A stretch of DNA of 64,000 nucleotides from JANNSX01 sp963741525. GTDB taxonomy: Bacteria; Pseudomonadota; Alphaproteobacteria; Rhizobiales; Hyphomicrobiaceae. The notes below the pieces were generated by a model. The model was not told where the DNA came from. It worked only from the letters and a program-made list of their open reading frames with translations, and made no database searches. Within the stretch, counting starts at the first letter, position 1, and each line of letters starts with the position of its first letter. A program made the position numbers and the translations under genes. Positions 20,858-32,292 of the stretch are shown piece by piece. Location: positions 50,667 to 114,666 of the forward strand of contig CAVUIW010000017.1 in assembly GCA_963741525.1 (NCBI GenBank), read 5' to 3'.

Positions 20858-21391
20858 ATGGCTAAATCCGTTAAGAAGCTGGCGGCCAAGAAATCGGCCG
20901 CCAAGAAACCTCACTACGGCATCCATCGCGTCGACAACGCGAAGAACCACACGCACGCCTGGATCGTGACACTGCAGCGCCGGAACAAGATCTGGTGCAA
21001 GTATTTCAGCGACGGCAAATTCGGCTCGAAGCCGAAGGCGCTCGAAGCCGCCAAGACATTCCGCGACACGACCCTCGACGCCAATCCGCCGATGTCGCGT
21101 GCGGAGTACGCCTCGATCCGCCGCCGCAACAACAAGTCAGGCATCGTCGGCGTCTGCCGGCACGTTGCAACAGAGATCCAAAACGGCCGCAAGGTGAAGG
21201 CGCCCTACTGGATCGCCTTCTGGCCGCTCGAGGACAAGCGCGTCGGCCGCGCCAAGTACGCTGTCTCGCGTCATGGCGAGGACAAGGCGTTCAAGATGGC
21301 GGTCGCCGCCCGCAAGAAGGCGCTGAAGGGCTTGAAGGAGGATCCGTTCGCCAACTCGACGGGCCTCAAGAAGTGGCTCAAGGCCGCGTAA
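20858..21391 (+). CDS. AP2/ERF-like DNA-binding domain protein
   Basis: A 177-residue, very basic protein. After a Lys/Ala-rich N-terminus (AKSVKKLAAKKSAAKKPHYG) it contains an AP2-like three-strand-plus-helix pattern: YGIHRVDNAKNHTHAWIV, LQRRNKIWCKYFSDGKFGS, PKALEAAKTFRDTTL. The second half repeats the theme (SGIVGVCRHVATEIQNGRK, APYWIAFWPLEDKR, EDKAFKMAVAARKKALKG), so two AP2-like units are likely. Bacterial AP2 proteins are usually linked to homing or mobile nucleases or are free-standing regulators; here no nuclease is attached. ATG 20858 is chosen because the upstream part of the frame looks non-coding. Role unknown. Confidence 0.7.
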   Translation: MAKSVKKLAAKKSAAKKPHYGIHRVDNAKNHTHAWIVTLQRRNKIWCKYFSDGKFGSKPKALEAAKTFRDTTLDANPPMSRAEYASIRRRNNKSGIVGVCRHVATEIQNGRKVKAPYWIAFWPLEDKRVGRAKYAVSRHGEDKAFKMAVAARKKALKGLKEDPFANSTGLKKWLKAA

Positions 21392-21424
21392 CCTCTTCTC
21401 CTTCACGCCATCACACGACCTCGT

Positions 21425-21455
21425 GAGCGGCCGGGTCCGAGAGATCCGGCCGCTC
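21425..21455 (+). terminator. Probable terminator after the AP2-domain gene
   Basis: A 10 bp perfect stem (21425-21434 GAGCGGCCGG with 21446-21455) closes an 11 nt loop and is followed by the weak tract TTGCATTG. The stem is strong and the T tract poor, so efficiency is uncertain. Confidence 0.6.
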
Positions 21456-21504
21456 TTGCATTGCCGTAACCCTGACATCGCAACCTCCAAGAGGAGAAAA
21501 GACG

Positions 21505-22069
21505 ATGGCAGGTTTTACTCTGAAGACGATTGCTCTTTCGACCGCACTGGTTTCGCTCGGCGCCGTGGCGGCGATCGCGGGCGGCAACAAGATGGTCGGC
21601 GGCGCCGAGATGTTCCCCGAGAAGAACATCGTCGAGAACGCCGTGAACTCGAAGGATCACACGACGCTGGTCGCCGCCGTGAAGGCCGCGGGCCTCGTGG
21701 ATACGCTGTCGGGCGCCGGTCCCTTCACGGTCTTCGCGCCGACGAACGCAGCATTTGACGCGCTCCCCGCCGGCACGGTCGACATGCTTCTGAAGCCCGA
21801 GAACAAGGATCAGCTGACGAAGATCCTCACCTGCCACGTCGATCGCCGCCGAAGCGATGTCGGATGCCATCAACAAGATGGTTATGGACGACGGCGGCAT
21901 GCACAAGGTGAAGACGGTCGGTGGCTGCGAGTTCACGGTGAAGTCGGCCGACGGCAAGATCATGATCGAGGATGAGGCGGGCGGCGTCGCCACCGTCACG
22001 ATCGCCGATGTCGATCAGTCGAACGGCGTCATCCACGTCATCGACAAGGTGCTGCTGCCGAAGTCGTAG
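21505..22069 (+). CDS. Exported fasciclin (FAS1) domain protein (one frameshift)
   Basis: A signal peptide (LKTIALSTALVSLGAVAAIA) is followed by one FAS1 domain: NIVENAVNSKDHTTLVAAVK, GPFTVFAPTNAAFDALPAGT, LTKILTCHVIAAEAM (joined across an extra base at about 21841), and the C-terminal NGVIHVIDKVLLP. About 187 residues, typical for single-domain secreted fasciclins, which are thought to mediate adhesion. ATG 21505 has AAGAGGAG upstream. It stands alone between a terminator and a hairpin. Confidence 0.92.
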
Positions 22070-22097
22070 ACGCGTCCGGGTGGCGCATGGACATCTT

Positions 22098-22124
22098 GTA
22101 GGGGCGACCGGTGGTCGCCCCTAC
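22098..22124. repeat. Perfect 12 bp hairpin GTAGGGGCGACC
   Basis: GTAGGGGCGACC (22098-22109) pairs perfectly with 22113-22124 around a 3 nt loop. It lies between the convergent fasciclin and ruvB genes, and the ruvB stop codon is inside the right arm. There is no T tract, so it may be a dispersed repeat that also ends transcripts in both directions. Confidence 0.75.
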
Positions 22125-23167
22125 GTTGCTCCAGCTTCGCCGTCGAACAGCGGAATCTGATCGGGCGTGCGCGTCGGCGCCATCAGCCCCAGATGCCGGT
22201 ACGTCTTCATGGTGCAGACGCGGCCCCGCGGCGTGCGGCCGATGAAGCCCTGCTGCGAGCAGATAGGGCTCGATGATCTCCTCCAGCGCATCGCGCGGCT
22301 CGGAGAGTGCGGCGGCGATCGTCTCGATGCCGACCGGTCCTCCCTCGTAGTTGACGGCAATGCATTTGAGATAGCGGTGGTCGAGCATGTCGAGGCCTTC
22401 CGCATCGACCTCGAGTTCCCGCAGCGCCTTGTCGGCGACCATTGCCGTTATTGTTGGCGCACCATCGACGGCCGCGAAATCGCGCACCCGGCGGAGCAGG
22501 CGGCCCGCGACGCGCGGCGTGCCCCGCGCGCGTCGGGCGATCTCGCGCGCGCCATCCTCGCTCATCTCGCATTTCAAGACGCGAGCGCCACGCTTGACGA
22601 TGAGCTCGAGTTCTTCGGTCGTGTAGAAGTTCAAGCGCGACCGGAATGCCGAAGCGGTCACGCAGCGGCGTCGTGAGCAGGCCCGCCCGGGTCGTCGCGC
22701 CAACCAGCGTGAACTTCGCGAGGTCGATCTTGACCGAGCGCGCCGCCGGCCCCTCGCCGATGATGAGGTCGAGCTGGAAATCCTCCATGGCCGGATAGAG
22801 GATCTCCTCGACCGCCGGATTGAGCCGGTGGATCTCGTCGATGAAGAGGACGTCGCGCTCTTCCAGATTGGTCAGCAACGCCGCGAGATCGCCCGCCTTG
22901 GCGATGACCGGTCCCGAGGTCGAGCGGAATCCGACGCCGAGCTCCCGCGACATGATCTGCGCCAAGCGTCGTCTTGCCGAGACCGGGCGGACCGACGAAC
23001 AGCACATGGTCCAGCGCATCGCCCCGCGCCTTGGCCGCCTCGATGAAGACCTTGAGGTTCTTGCGCGCCTGCTCCTGGCCGATGAACTCGCCCAGCGACT
23101 GCGGGCGGATCGACGCCTCGAGCGCATCGTCCTCTTTGCGTCCCCCGGTGATCAGGCGCTCGTTCAT
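22121..23167 (-). CDS. ruvB: Holliday junction branch migration DNA helicase RuvB (three frameshifts)
   Basis: RuvB is the AAA+ motor that drives branch migration with RuvA. Visible: IRPQSLGEFIGQEQARKNL, Walker A GPPGLGKTTL, Walker B LFIDEIHRLNPAVEEILYP, sensor and Arg-finger region LVGATTRAGLLTTPLRDRFG, and the winged-helix C-terminus LDHRYLKCIAVNYEGGPVGI, then QQGFIGRTPRGR. About 347 residues. Insertions near 22973, 22638 and 22257 break the frame; each lies at a degenerate third codon position. The usual ruvC-ruvA neighbours are absent; a small membrane protein gene lies upstream on the same strand. Confidence 0.94.
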
Positions 23168-23252
23168 GCGCGGTTCCGCAGACTAAACGTTTCAGCTTTG
23201 TTCTCGCCGCCTTCTAACATGATTTGCTTGGCCCGCCACAAGCATTCGAAGA

Positions 23253-23287
23253 AGCACGCAAAAAGCAAACGGGCCCCGAAGGGCCCG
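23253..23287 (-). terminator. Rho-independent terminator after the small membrane protein gene
   Basis: On the minus strand CGGGCCC-TTCG-GGGCCCG (23287-23270) forms a UUCG-type tetraloop hairpin followed by TTTGCTTTTT. It separates the small membrane protein gene from ruvB. Confidence 0.85.
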
Positions 23288-23314
23288 CGCTCGAAATCGG
23301 TACGACCGCAGCGC

Positions 23315-23566
23315 TTATGGCGTCGTGGTCGTGGTGGTTGTCGTCGCAGCCGGAGCGGCCGGGTCCATCGCGACGCTTGCCGTGAAGTCGACAATGCCGA
23401 TCTGCACCAGGATGCCGAAGATCACGGCGAACACGATCGCCGTGACGAGCGCGTTCACGAACCGGTTCGAGAACGTCAGCATGTTGCCGATGAGATCGAC
23501 GACGAAAACGACGATAGCGCCCCAGATGACTGGCTCGAGCCAAGCAAGATTGTCGGGCATGAACAT
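23315..23566 (-). CDS. Small membrane protein of unknown function
   Basis: 83 residues with two hydrophobic segments (VIWGAIVVFVVDLIGNML and ALVTAIVFAVIFGILVQIGI) joined by a short polar loop. The C-terminal tail is periplasmic-like, low in complexity and Thr-rich (VAMDPAAPAATTTTTTTTP). No family recognised. It has its own terminator at 23253-23287 and sits just upstream of ruvB on the same strand. Confidence 0.7.
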   Translation of the reverse strand: MFMPDNLAWLEPVIWGAIVVFVVDLIGNMLTFSNRFVNALVTAIVFAVIFGILVQIGIVDFTASVAMDPAAPAATTTTTTTTP

Positions 23567-23799
23567 GGAAAGTCCCCCTGTAAAGCTTCTGGGCCGAACT
23601 CGGGCCCTGCCGGAGCCTTATATCAGGTTCCAGGGCGGGATTGTGGCATTGCGGCCACGCTGGGCGCAGGCCAACGCAGCCTGTGGATGCGACCGATTGG
23701 CTGGGGCGCGACGCACCGGGCAGAAATCATGGCACCTTGCCACGACAGCAAACACACTACGGTGCCGCTGGATCGGCGCTCAACGCGGAAGTAACACCC

Positions 23800-24186
23800 A
23801 TGACAATCGAGCTCAGCCTCCTCCTCTGGTCGGCGGCCCTGGCATTGGTGCTGGTGGTAATGTCGGTGATCGGCGCCCAGATGCAGGTTGGCCTGCCGCC
23901 CTTGATCGGCAATCGAGACGACATGCCCGAGATCACCGGTTGGGCGGGTCGCGCCCAGCGCGCGCACCGCAACCTGCTCGAAAACCTCGTGCTATTCGCG
24001 ATCCTGGTGCTGACGGCAAAGGCCGTCGGCGTCTCGAACGGCATGACTGAAACCGGCGCCTATCTCTTCTTCTTCGGCCGACTCGCCCACGCAGGCGTCT
24101 ACATCGCCGGCCTGCCATGGGTGAGGACAGCGGCGTGGGGCGTATCGGTGGTAGGGATGGCGCTGATCTTCATTCAGCTGATGTAG
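23800..24186 (+). CDS. MAPEG family membrane protein
   Basis: 128 residues with four predicted transmembrane helices. The MAPEG signature is seen in AQMQVGLPPLIGNRDDMPE, GRAQRAHRNLLENLVLFAI and YLFFFGRLAHAGVYIAGLPW; the RAxRAHxNxxEN core is the family hallmark. Eukaryotic relatives handle eicosanoids and glutathione; bacterial ones are mostly uncharacterised. ATG 23800 starts homology. It converges on ppdK with a 4 nt gap. Confidence 0.88.
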   Translation: MTIELSLLLWSAALALVLVVMSVIGAQMQVGLPPLIGNRDDMPEITGWAGRAQRAHRNLLENLVLFAILVLTAKAVGVSNGMTETGAYLFFFGRLAHAGVYIAGLPWVRTAAWGVSVVGMALIFIQLM

Positions 24187-24190
24187 CCGC

Positions 24191-26913
<2,723 letters not shown>

Positions 26914-26980
26914 GGGGCGTCTCCTTGAAGCTCAGCGGACGCCGGTGGACTGGGCGCGTCGCGATTGGCCCTTGAGGACG

Positions 26981-27142
26981 AGTGGCCCGTCGCGCCAAAA
27001 TCGCATGCTCGCCGGGCGTCCGTACGATTTTGGCGCGACATGAGGGCCACTAGCAATATCATGAGCTTCGTGTGGCGTTCATCGCGCCATAGTTGACTCC
27101 GACCGTGCAGCGCGACTGGTCAACTATGGCGCGACGCCACAC
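26981..27142 (+). repeat. Two-hairpin intergenic element, copy 2
   Basis: Hairpin 1: outer arm AGTGGCCC (26981-26988) with 27044-27051; inner stem of 15 bp (26989-27003 with 27025-27039); 21 nt loop. Hairpin 2: outer arm GTGTGGCG (27070-27077) with 27135-27142; inner stem of 16 bp (27082-27097 with 27119-27134); 21 nt loop. The spacer and bulges match copy 1, but the inner stems are unrelated beyond TCGC. The outer arm GTGGCCC/GGGCCAC replaces GTGTCCC/GGGACAC of the other copies, a paired change. The rest of the 26914-27202 gap holds no gene. Confidence 0.9.
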
Positions 27143-27202
27143 TGGGGTCCGTCTATGGCCTCGAGCGCGCGGGGGCAAGGGCTGTCGGCAGGCGAAAGTG
27201 TC

Positions 27203-27803
27203 TCAGCACCGCTTGCGAACGCCCGGCTCCTCGACCACCATCGTGAACGACGCCATGCCTGCGCCTTGCCCGGCATAGGCGTGCGGCACGTCCGCCTCGA
27301 ATACAGCGGCGGCGGGGGCTCTCAGGATTTCTATGGCGCCGGCAATCTCGACGGAGATCGACCCCTTCTCGACGTGGAGAATCTCGCGGGTGCCGGCCGA
27401 ATGGCCGGGCGATTCGTAGCGCTCGCCTTTGGCGAGTTGCCAATGCCAGAGCTCCAGCATGCTTGGCCCTCGCGTGCCGATCAACAGGCTTGCCGACCCA
27501 CCCTCGAGGCCGCGCCAGAGCACCTTCGGAACCCTCTCGACAGCGAGCGCCCGGTCTGCCGGCGCCTGCTCGGTAACAAGCTCCTCGACGGAAACCCGGA
27601 GCGCCACCGCCAGGCGGCAGAGCGAGGTGATGCTCGGATTGGCCTTGCCTTGCTCGATCTGGACAATCGTTCCTTTGCTCGCACCAGAAAGGGCTGCGAG
27701 CTGGTCCTGGGACAGGCCGAGCTTGCGGCGATGATCGCCGACGCGGCGGCCGACGGAAGAAGCAAGGCCGGCTGCGCGCAGGACGCGTTGCCGCTTTGGT
27801 CAT
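27203..27803 (-). CDS. XRE-family HTH regulator with C-terminal cupin domain (one frameshift)
   Basis: The N-terminal helix-turn-helix reads GRRVGDHRRKLGLSQDQLAA then LSGASKGTIVQIEQGKANPS and ITSLCRLAVALRVSVEELV; the second half is a cupin barrel (LELWHWQLAKGERYESPGHS, EILHVEKGSISVEI). About 199 residues, the size of this regulator class, which senses small ligands in the cupin pocket. One insertion near 27775 separates the first ~9 codons from the rest. ATG 27803 is chosen over ATG 27824 because the latter sits in the likely -10 region. It is divergent from the B3/B4 gene with only 38 bp between starts, so it very likely controls that gene and itself. Confidence 0.85.
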
Positions 27804-27807
27804 TTTA

Positions 27808-27835
27808 TTGACTGTCGTGGTCATTATTATATACT
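27808..27835 (+). promoter_or_regulatory. Sigma70-type promoter for the B3/B4-paiB operon (overlapping divergent promoter)
   Basis: TTGACT (27808-27813), 16 nt spacer, TATACT (27830-27835). The expected transcription start falls at or next to the ATG at 27842, so the mRNA may be leaderless. On the other strand TATAAT (27831-27826) could serve the XRE gene, so the two promoters would share the same -10 DNA. Confidence 0.6.
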
Positions 27836-27841
27836 AGCGCC

Positions 27842-28537
27842 ATGAGCGGAAAAATCAAATCATCCGACTTCATCCCGCGCATCGATCCGGCGATCTGGCG
27901 TCTGCGACCCGATTTCGTGGCACTGAGTCTCGTGGTCACGCACGGTGCGAACGGGCCGAGCCCGGATTGGGCGCGCGAGCGGCTCGCGACCGCCTGCGCT
28001 GGCATCCCGGCCAGTCCCGACTGGGAATCGACGCATCTTGCGGCCTGGCAGGAGGCGTACCGCGCTTTCGGCGCCAAGCCCCAGCGCACGCCCTCCTCGG
28101 CCGAGGCGCTTAGGAAGCGCGGCGCATCGCTGCCGAGCATCAATGCCGTGGTCGATCTCTACAATGCCCTCAGCATCGCCAATGCCGTGCCCGTCGGCGG
28201 CGAGGATATTGATGCCTACGTGGGCCTTCCTTTCCTGACGCTGGCAACAGGCGACGAGCCCTTCGCGACGACGAAGGACGGCGCGCCCGCGATCGAGCAC
28301 CCGGAGCCCGGCGAGGTCGTCTGGCGCGACGACAAGGGGATTACCTGCCGGCGCTGGAATTGGCGGCAGGGGCCACGCACGCGCATCACCGAGGCGACGC
28401 GGAATATGTGGTTCATACTCGAGCGGCTGGAGCCGATGCCGATCGAGATGTTGGTCAAGTCGGGCGAGGAGCTGGCGCGCGACTTGAAACGGCTCGCGCC
28501 GGATGCCGTCATCGCCAGCCAGTTGCTGCAAAACTAA
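27842..28537 (+). CDS. B3/B4 domain protein (phenylalanyl-tRNA synthetase beta-like editing fold)
   Basis: 231 residues, soluble. The core (SINAVVDLYNALSIANAVPV, GEDIDAYVGLPFLTLATGD, EPGEVVWRDDKGITCRRWNW) matches free-standing B3/B4 proteins related to the editing domain of PheRS-beta. The WNWRQGPRTRITEATRN stretch is typical. Free-standing members are suspected to act on mischarged tRNA or D-amino-acyl compounds, but this is not established. The promoter suggests a leaderless transcript. The next gene, a PaiB homologue, follows after 11 nt, so they form an operon controlled by the divergent XRE-cupin regulator. Confidence 0.8.
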   Translation: MSGKIKSSDFIPRIDPAIWRLRPDFVALSLVVTHGANGPSPDWARERLATACAGIPASPDWESTHLAAWQEAYRAFGAKPQRTPSSAEALRKRGASLPSINAVVDLYNALSIANAVPVGGEDIDAYVGLPFLTLATGDEPFATTKDGAPAIEHPEPGEVVWRDDKGITCRRWNWRQGPRTRITEATRNMWFILERLEPMPIEMLVKSGEELARDLKRLAPDAVIASQLLQN

Positions 28538-28548
28538 CGGAGGCCCTT

Positions 28549-29199
28549 GTGCTCTACATTCCGCCCGCCTTCAAAGTCGAGGACCTCGGCATCCTGCACG
28601 CGCACATCGCGGCGACGGGCCTGGCGATGCTCATCACGTGCGGTGACGAAGGCCCGCTCGTCTCGCATCTGCCGTTGTTTCTCAATTTGGACGGCAGCCC
28701 CAACGGCAAACTCATCGGCCACCTCGCCCGCGCCAATCCGCAGTTGAAGAAAAGCCGCCTCGACCTTCAAGCCGTCGCCGTGTTCCAGGGCCCCGACGCC
28801 TACATCTCGCCGCGCTGGTACGAGGCCAAGCGCGAGCACGGCAAGGTCGTGCCGACCTGGAACTACGCGACCGTGCATGCGCGCGGCCGGGTGACCTTCA
28901 TCGAGGATCGCGCCTGGCTGCGCTCGGCCGTCGACCGGCTGACGAAAAAGCACGAGGCGCGCTTTGCCGATCCCTGGGCCACGAGCGACGCCCCGCCCGA
29001 CTACATCGAGGCCCAGCTCAAGGGCATCGTCGGCGTCGAGTTCGCGATCGAAACGCTCGAGGGCAAGATGAAGCTCGGCCAGAACCGCCCCGTCGCCGAT
29101 CAGGAGCATGTGATCGAGGGACTTTCAGCGAGTGAGCGGCAGGGGGATGTGGAGATCGCTGAGGCGACAAGGGCGGGGTTGGTGAATAGGCCCAAGTAG
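28549..29199 (+). CDS. FMN-binding PaiB-type protein (negative transcriptional regulator family)
   Basis: 216 residues from a GTG start at 28549 preceded by GGAGG. The flavin-reductase-like split barrel of the PaiB family is evident: YIPPAFKVEDLGILHAHI, LVSHLPLFLNLDGSPNGKL, IGHLARANPQLKK, FQGPDAYISPRWYEAK and VVPTWNYATVHARGRVTFIE. The C-terminal EGKMKLGQNRPVADQEHVI is also diagnostic. PaiB was described in Bacillus as a repressor; most homologues are uncharacterised FMN or haem-binding proteins. Second gene of a probable two-gene operon. Confidence 0.88.
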   Translation: MLYIPPAFKVEDLGILHAHIAATGLAMLITCGDEGPLVSHLPLFLNLDGSPNGKLIGHLARANPQLKKSRLDLQAVAVFQGPDAYISPRWYEAKREHGKVVPTWNYATVHARGRVTFIEDRAWLRSAVDRLTKKHEARFADPWATSDAPPDYIEAQLKGIVGVEFAIETLEGKMKLGQNRPVADQEHVIEGLSASERQGDVEIAEATRAGLVNRPK

Positions 29200-29226
29200 A
29201 CAAGCCTGGACGCACCCCAAAAGATA

Positions 29227-29252
29227 ACGGCCCGGAGAAGCCTCCGAGCCGT
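29227..29252. terminator. Bidirectional terminator between paiB-like gene and nlpD
   Basis: ACGGCCCGGAG pairs with CTCCGAGCCGT (29227-29237 with 29242-29252, one mismatch) around a 4 nt loop, followed by TTTTGC on the plus strand. It lies between convergent genes and can serve both. Confidence 0.7.
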
Positions 29253-29278
29253 TTTGCATTCCTGACATTGAACTCAGC

Positions 29279-30800
29279 TTACCCGCCCGACATGTGCGGC
29301 AGTGGATCGACGGGTTGCGAGCCCTTGCGCAGCTCGAAGTGGAGCTGGGGCTGGTCGACGTCGCCGGACTTGCCGGCCTTGGCGATGACCTGGCCACGGG
29401 AGACGGTGTCACCGCGCGTCACCGTGATCTCGTCGTTGTGGGCGTAGGCCGAAACCCAGTTGTCGGCATGGCGGATCAGCACGAGCTTACCGTAGCCTTT
29501 GAGCTCATCGCCCGCATAGGCGACGACGCCGTTCTCGGCCGCTTTCACGTCGGTCCCGAGCGGCACGGCGACGTTGATGCCATCGTTACGGCCGCTGTCG
29601 AGGTTGTCGCCGTATTTGGCGATGATGCGGCCCTTGACCGGCCAGCGGAAGGCCTGGTCGGTGCGCGCCTCGGGCTCGCTGTCCTCGCCGGTGCTCTTGG
29701 CCGCGACCTCATCCGTCGAGCCCTGGCCATCGTCGGTGCTCTCGTCCGAGGAAGACGGAGCGGCGGCCTCGGGTTCGTAGCCCTGATCCTGATCGCTGTA
29801 GGAGGTGTCCGAACCACCATCGTTGTCGTCGGTCGCCGTCTCGGTCTTGCGCACGGCGGCGATCCGCTTCTTCGGCGCGGGCTCCTCGGCATCGGCTACG
29901 CTTGCGCCAGCCGAGCCACCGGGAATGCGGAGCTCCTGACCGAGTTTCAGCTTCGTGGCGTCATCGATACCATTCGCCTCGGCCAGGTCCTCGGCGCGAA
30001 CATTGAGGCGCCGCGCGATGCCATAGAGGCTGTCGCCGCTCTGAACCCGATAGGTCTCTCCATCGCCAGCCGCGCTGTATTCGGCCTCTGGCGCGCGCGT
30101 TGTGCGCATGGGCTTCTTCGACGACTTGTAGAGGTTTCGCGCGGTCTGCTTGGAGGCGGACGACGGAATCTTGATGCGCTGGCCCGGACGGATCGACGGG
30201 CTCGGCATGCCGTTGACCCGCATCAGCTCGGTCATCGAGACATTGAAGTCACGGGCGATCTTGTAGAGGCTGTCGCCGGGGCGGGCGACGACCGTCCGGC
30301 CGTTGTCCGCCATCTCGTAGCCGCCGCCGGAGGACGAGTTCGCTGGTGTCGTACCCGCCGGCATCGCCGTAGCCGCCATCGGTGCTCGTCTGGCCGGCAG
30401 GAACCTCCGGCAACCGCGCCACCTCGACATTGCGAGACGACGATCCGCCATACGGTCCGCCCTGATAGGTATCGTAGCCATTACCCGTCGCCGGAGCAGC
30501 ACTGCTGCCGTCGAACAGGGTCGGACCGCGATAGTCGTAGCCGTCCTCGCCCGAAGCATAGGGATCGTTTGCACGCGCGGCAGGCGCCTGCGCGCCGACG
30601 GGCGTGCTCGGCACCGGCGTCGTCGAACTCGTCAATCCGAAAGCCGGAAAGTCGAACCGCGACACGTCCGAGCTGCAGCCCGCAAGCGTGGCGGTAAGAA
30701 GGATCGGCGCCACAAGCCCGATGCGGGCGGTGTGGGGCCAGGCGAAAGCAACTCGACGCACGGTACTACCCATCGACATGAACCTCGCGACCTCGCTCAT
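29279..30800 (-). CDS. nlpD: NlpD-like LysM/M23 lipoprotein (one frameshift)
   Basis: About 506 residues. A signal peptide with lipobox LAGC (LLTATLAGCSSD) leads a disordered Ser/Pro/Gly region, two LysM domains (RPGDSLYKIARDFNVSMTEL and VQSGDSLYGIARRLNVRAED), an acidic linker, and a C-terminal LytM/M23 domain (FRWPVKGRIIAKYG, GYGKLVLIRHADNWVSAYAH, PQLHFELRKGSQPVDPLPHM). Where active enzymes have H..D and HxH, this has NDGIN and QLH, so zinc ligands are missing. That fits the amidase-activator role of NlpD/EnvC at the division septum. One insertion near 30341 breaks the frame. ATG 30800 is listed; ATG 30779 has a better GAGG spacing. Confidence 0.88.
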
Positions 30801-30893
30801 TAGAAGTCCATAAAGGTTAAGGAGGGATGAACGGACGTGCGCTTCGCTGACGTAGGGAGCACACGTAAAGGACGAGTTCGGTGTCGAGATCGA

Positions 30894-31178
30894 TCAGCGC
30901 TCGCTGCCCGTTTGCAAAGGCACGAAGCGCACTGCCAAGAGCCGCTCGTCATCGACCACTCCACCCCGTTTCGTCAGCCGGTGGATGTGCTGGTCCGCGT
31001 CCGTTGTGCTTCTCGGCAGCACCATGATGCCTTCGGGAGAAGGCTGCTTGAGAAGCGCGTTGGGCGTCTCTTTGGCTGCAGCCGTCACCAGAAAGCGTTT
31101 GATGGTCGCCGCTTCAGGCCAACCCGCGTACCCGTCACCCCACTTCGCTGGCCTGTCGCCACGGCCACAATGGGCCAA
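30894..31178 (-). pseudogene. pcm: Remnant of protein-L-isoaspartate O-methyltransferase (C-terminal part only)
   Basis: The minus-strand frame encodes KRFLVTAAAKETPNALLKQP, EGIMVLPRSTTDADQHIHRL and, at the end, DERLLAVRFVPLQTG. These match in order the final third of Pcm, whose family consensus has a DRILVTAAAPE segment, a GGRMVxPVG turn and a terminal PVRFVPL. The N-terminal SAM-binding half is absent: upstream DNA runs into the rarD gene. In many alphaproteobacteria pcm lies directly upstream of nlpD, as here, so this is a decayed pcm in its ancestral place. Not expected to be functional. Confidence 0.65.
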
Positions 31179-31272
31179 GCACCAAACCCGCTCGTGATGC
31201 AGGCCTAGACACCGATTGTGCGAACTTGACGGCGGAGATGCGACAACTTGACGGCTTCAGGAGTGCGGCCCC

Positions 31273-32183
31273 TCAGCCTCGCCGCTCTCCCATTACGGCG
31301 TCGACCGTCACCACGGCGAGCCCGATCCAGGCGAGCACGAAGGTCGCGAGCTTGGCGAGCGAAAGCGGCTCGCCGAAGGCCCAAATCGCCATCAGGAAAT
31401 GCCCGGTCGGCACGATGTACTGCAGGAGGCCGATGGTGACGAGCGGAAGCCGCTGCGCCACCGTCGCATAGATGATGAGCGGCACGACGGTGATCGGCCC
31501 GGCGAGCATCAAGAGGGCGAGCGTTCGCGCATCCGTGAAGGCATGGCCGGTGCCTTGCGACCAGACATAGAGGATATAGGGCACGGCGATGACGAGCGAG
31601 AAGGCGGTCTCGATCAGCATGCCTTGACCAGCGGGCACCGGCGTCTGCTTCTTGACGAAGCCGTAGGCGGCGAAGGTCGCGGCCATGACGAGCGAAAGCC
31701 AGGGAAAGCGCCCGAGCAGCACGCCTTGCGCGAAAATCGCGAGGGCGACCGAGGCCGACGCCCGCCCACTGCGGCGCGCGACATCCGCTCGCCCAGCAGC
31801 ACGAGCCCGAGCAGCACCGACAGGATCGGATTGATGAAATAGGCGAAACTCGAGTCGAGCACGCGTCCCGCGCTGACCGCGTAAACGAAGACGCCCCAAT
31901 TGAGATAAAGGAGCGCCGCCGAGGCGATGAGGCGAAGGAGCGCTCCACGATCGGCGAGGATCGCAGGTATCGCGCTCAGTTCGCGGCGGAAGACCAGGAT
32001 GAGAGCCACGAGTGCGAAGGACCAGATCGCGCGATGCGCGATGATCTCGGTGACCGGCACGTCGCTCAGCAGCTTGAAATAGCCGACGATGACGCCCCAG
32101 AAGGTGTAGATGCCGACCGCCATGACGAGCGCCTGGCGCGTCTCGGCGTTCCTGGAGAAGCTGCGGACTGGAGTGTCGGTCAT
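31273..32183 (-). CDS. rarD: EamA-family transporter RarD (two frameshifts)
   Basis: About 300 residues and about ten transmembrane helices. Diagnostic stretches: VGIYTFWGVIVGYFKLLSDV, TEIIAHRAIWSFALVALILV, YLNWGVFVYAVSAGRVLDSS, AYFINPILSVLLGLVLLGER, then FAAYGFVKKQTPV, VPLIIYATVAQRLPLVTIGL and LQYIVPTGHFLMAIW. RarD proteins (drug/metabolite exporter superfamily) were linked to chloramphenicol sensitivity; the natural substrate is unknown. Single-base insertions near 31772 and 31750, 20 bp apart, shift the frame twice. Confidence 0.9.
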
Positions 32184-32292
32184 GATCGGGGCGAGCTATG
32201 CGCTCAACGACGCTAGCCGATCAAGGTTGCACATCGCAGGGGGCGCATGCGCCGCCGGCATGCGGCCCCAGTGCTCGACGGCGCCGCGCAAC

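Noticed and set aside
29279..30800. Active M23 endopeptidase call for the LysM/LytM lipoprotein
   Set aside because: Two zinc-ligand positions are substituted (NDGIN, QLH), as in NlpD/EnvC activators, so a catalytic role is not supported.
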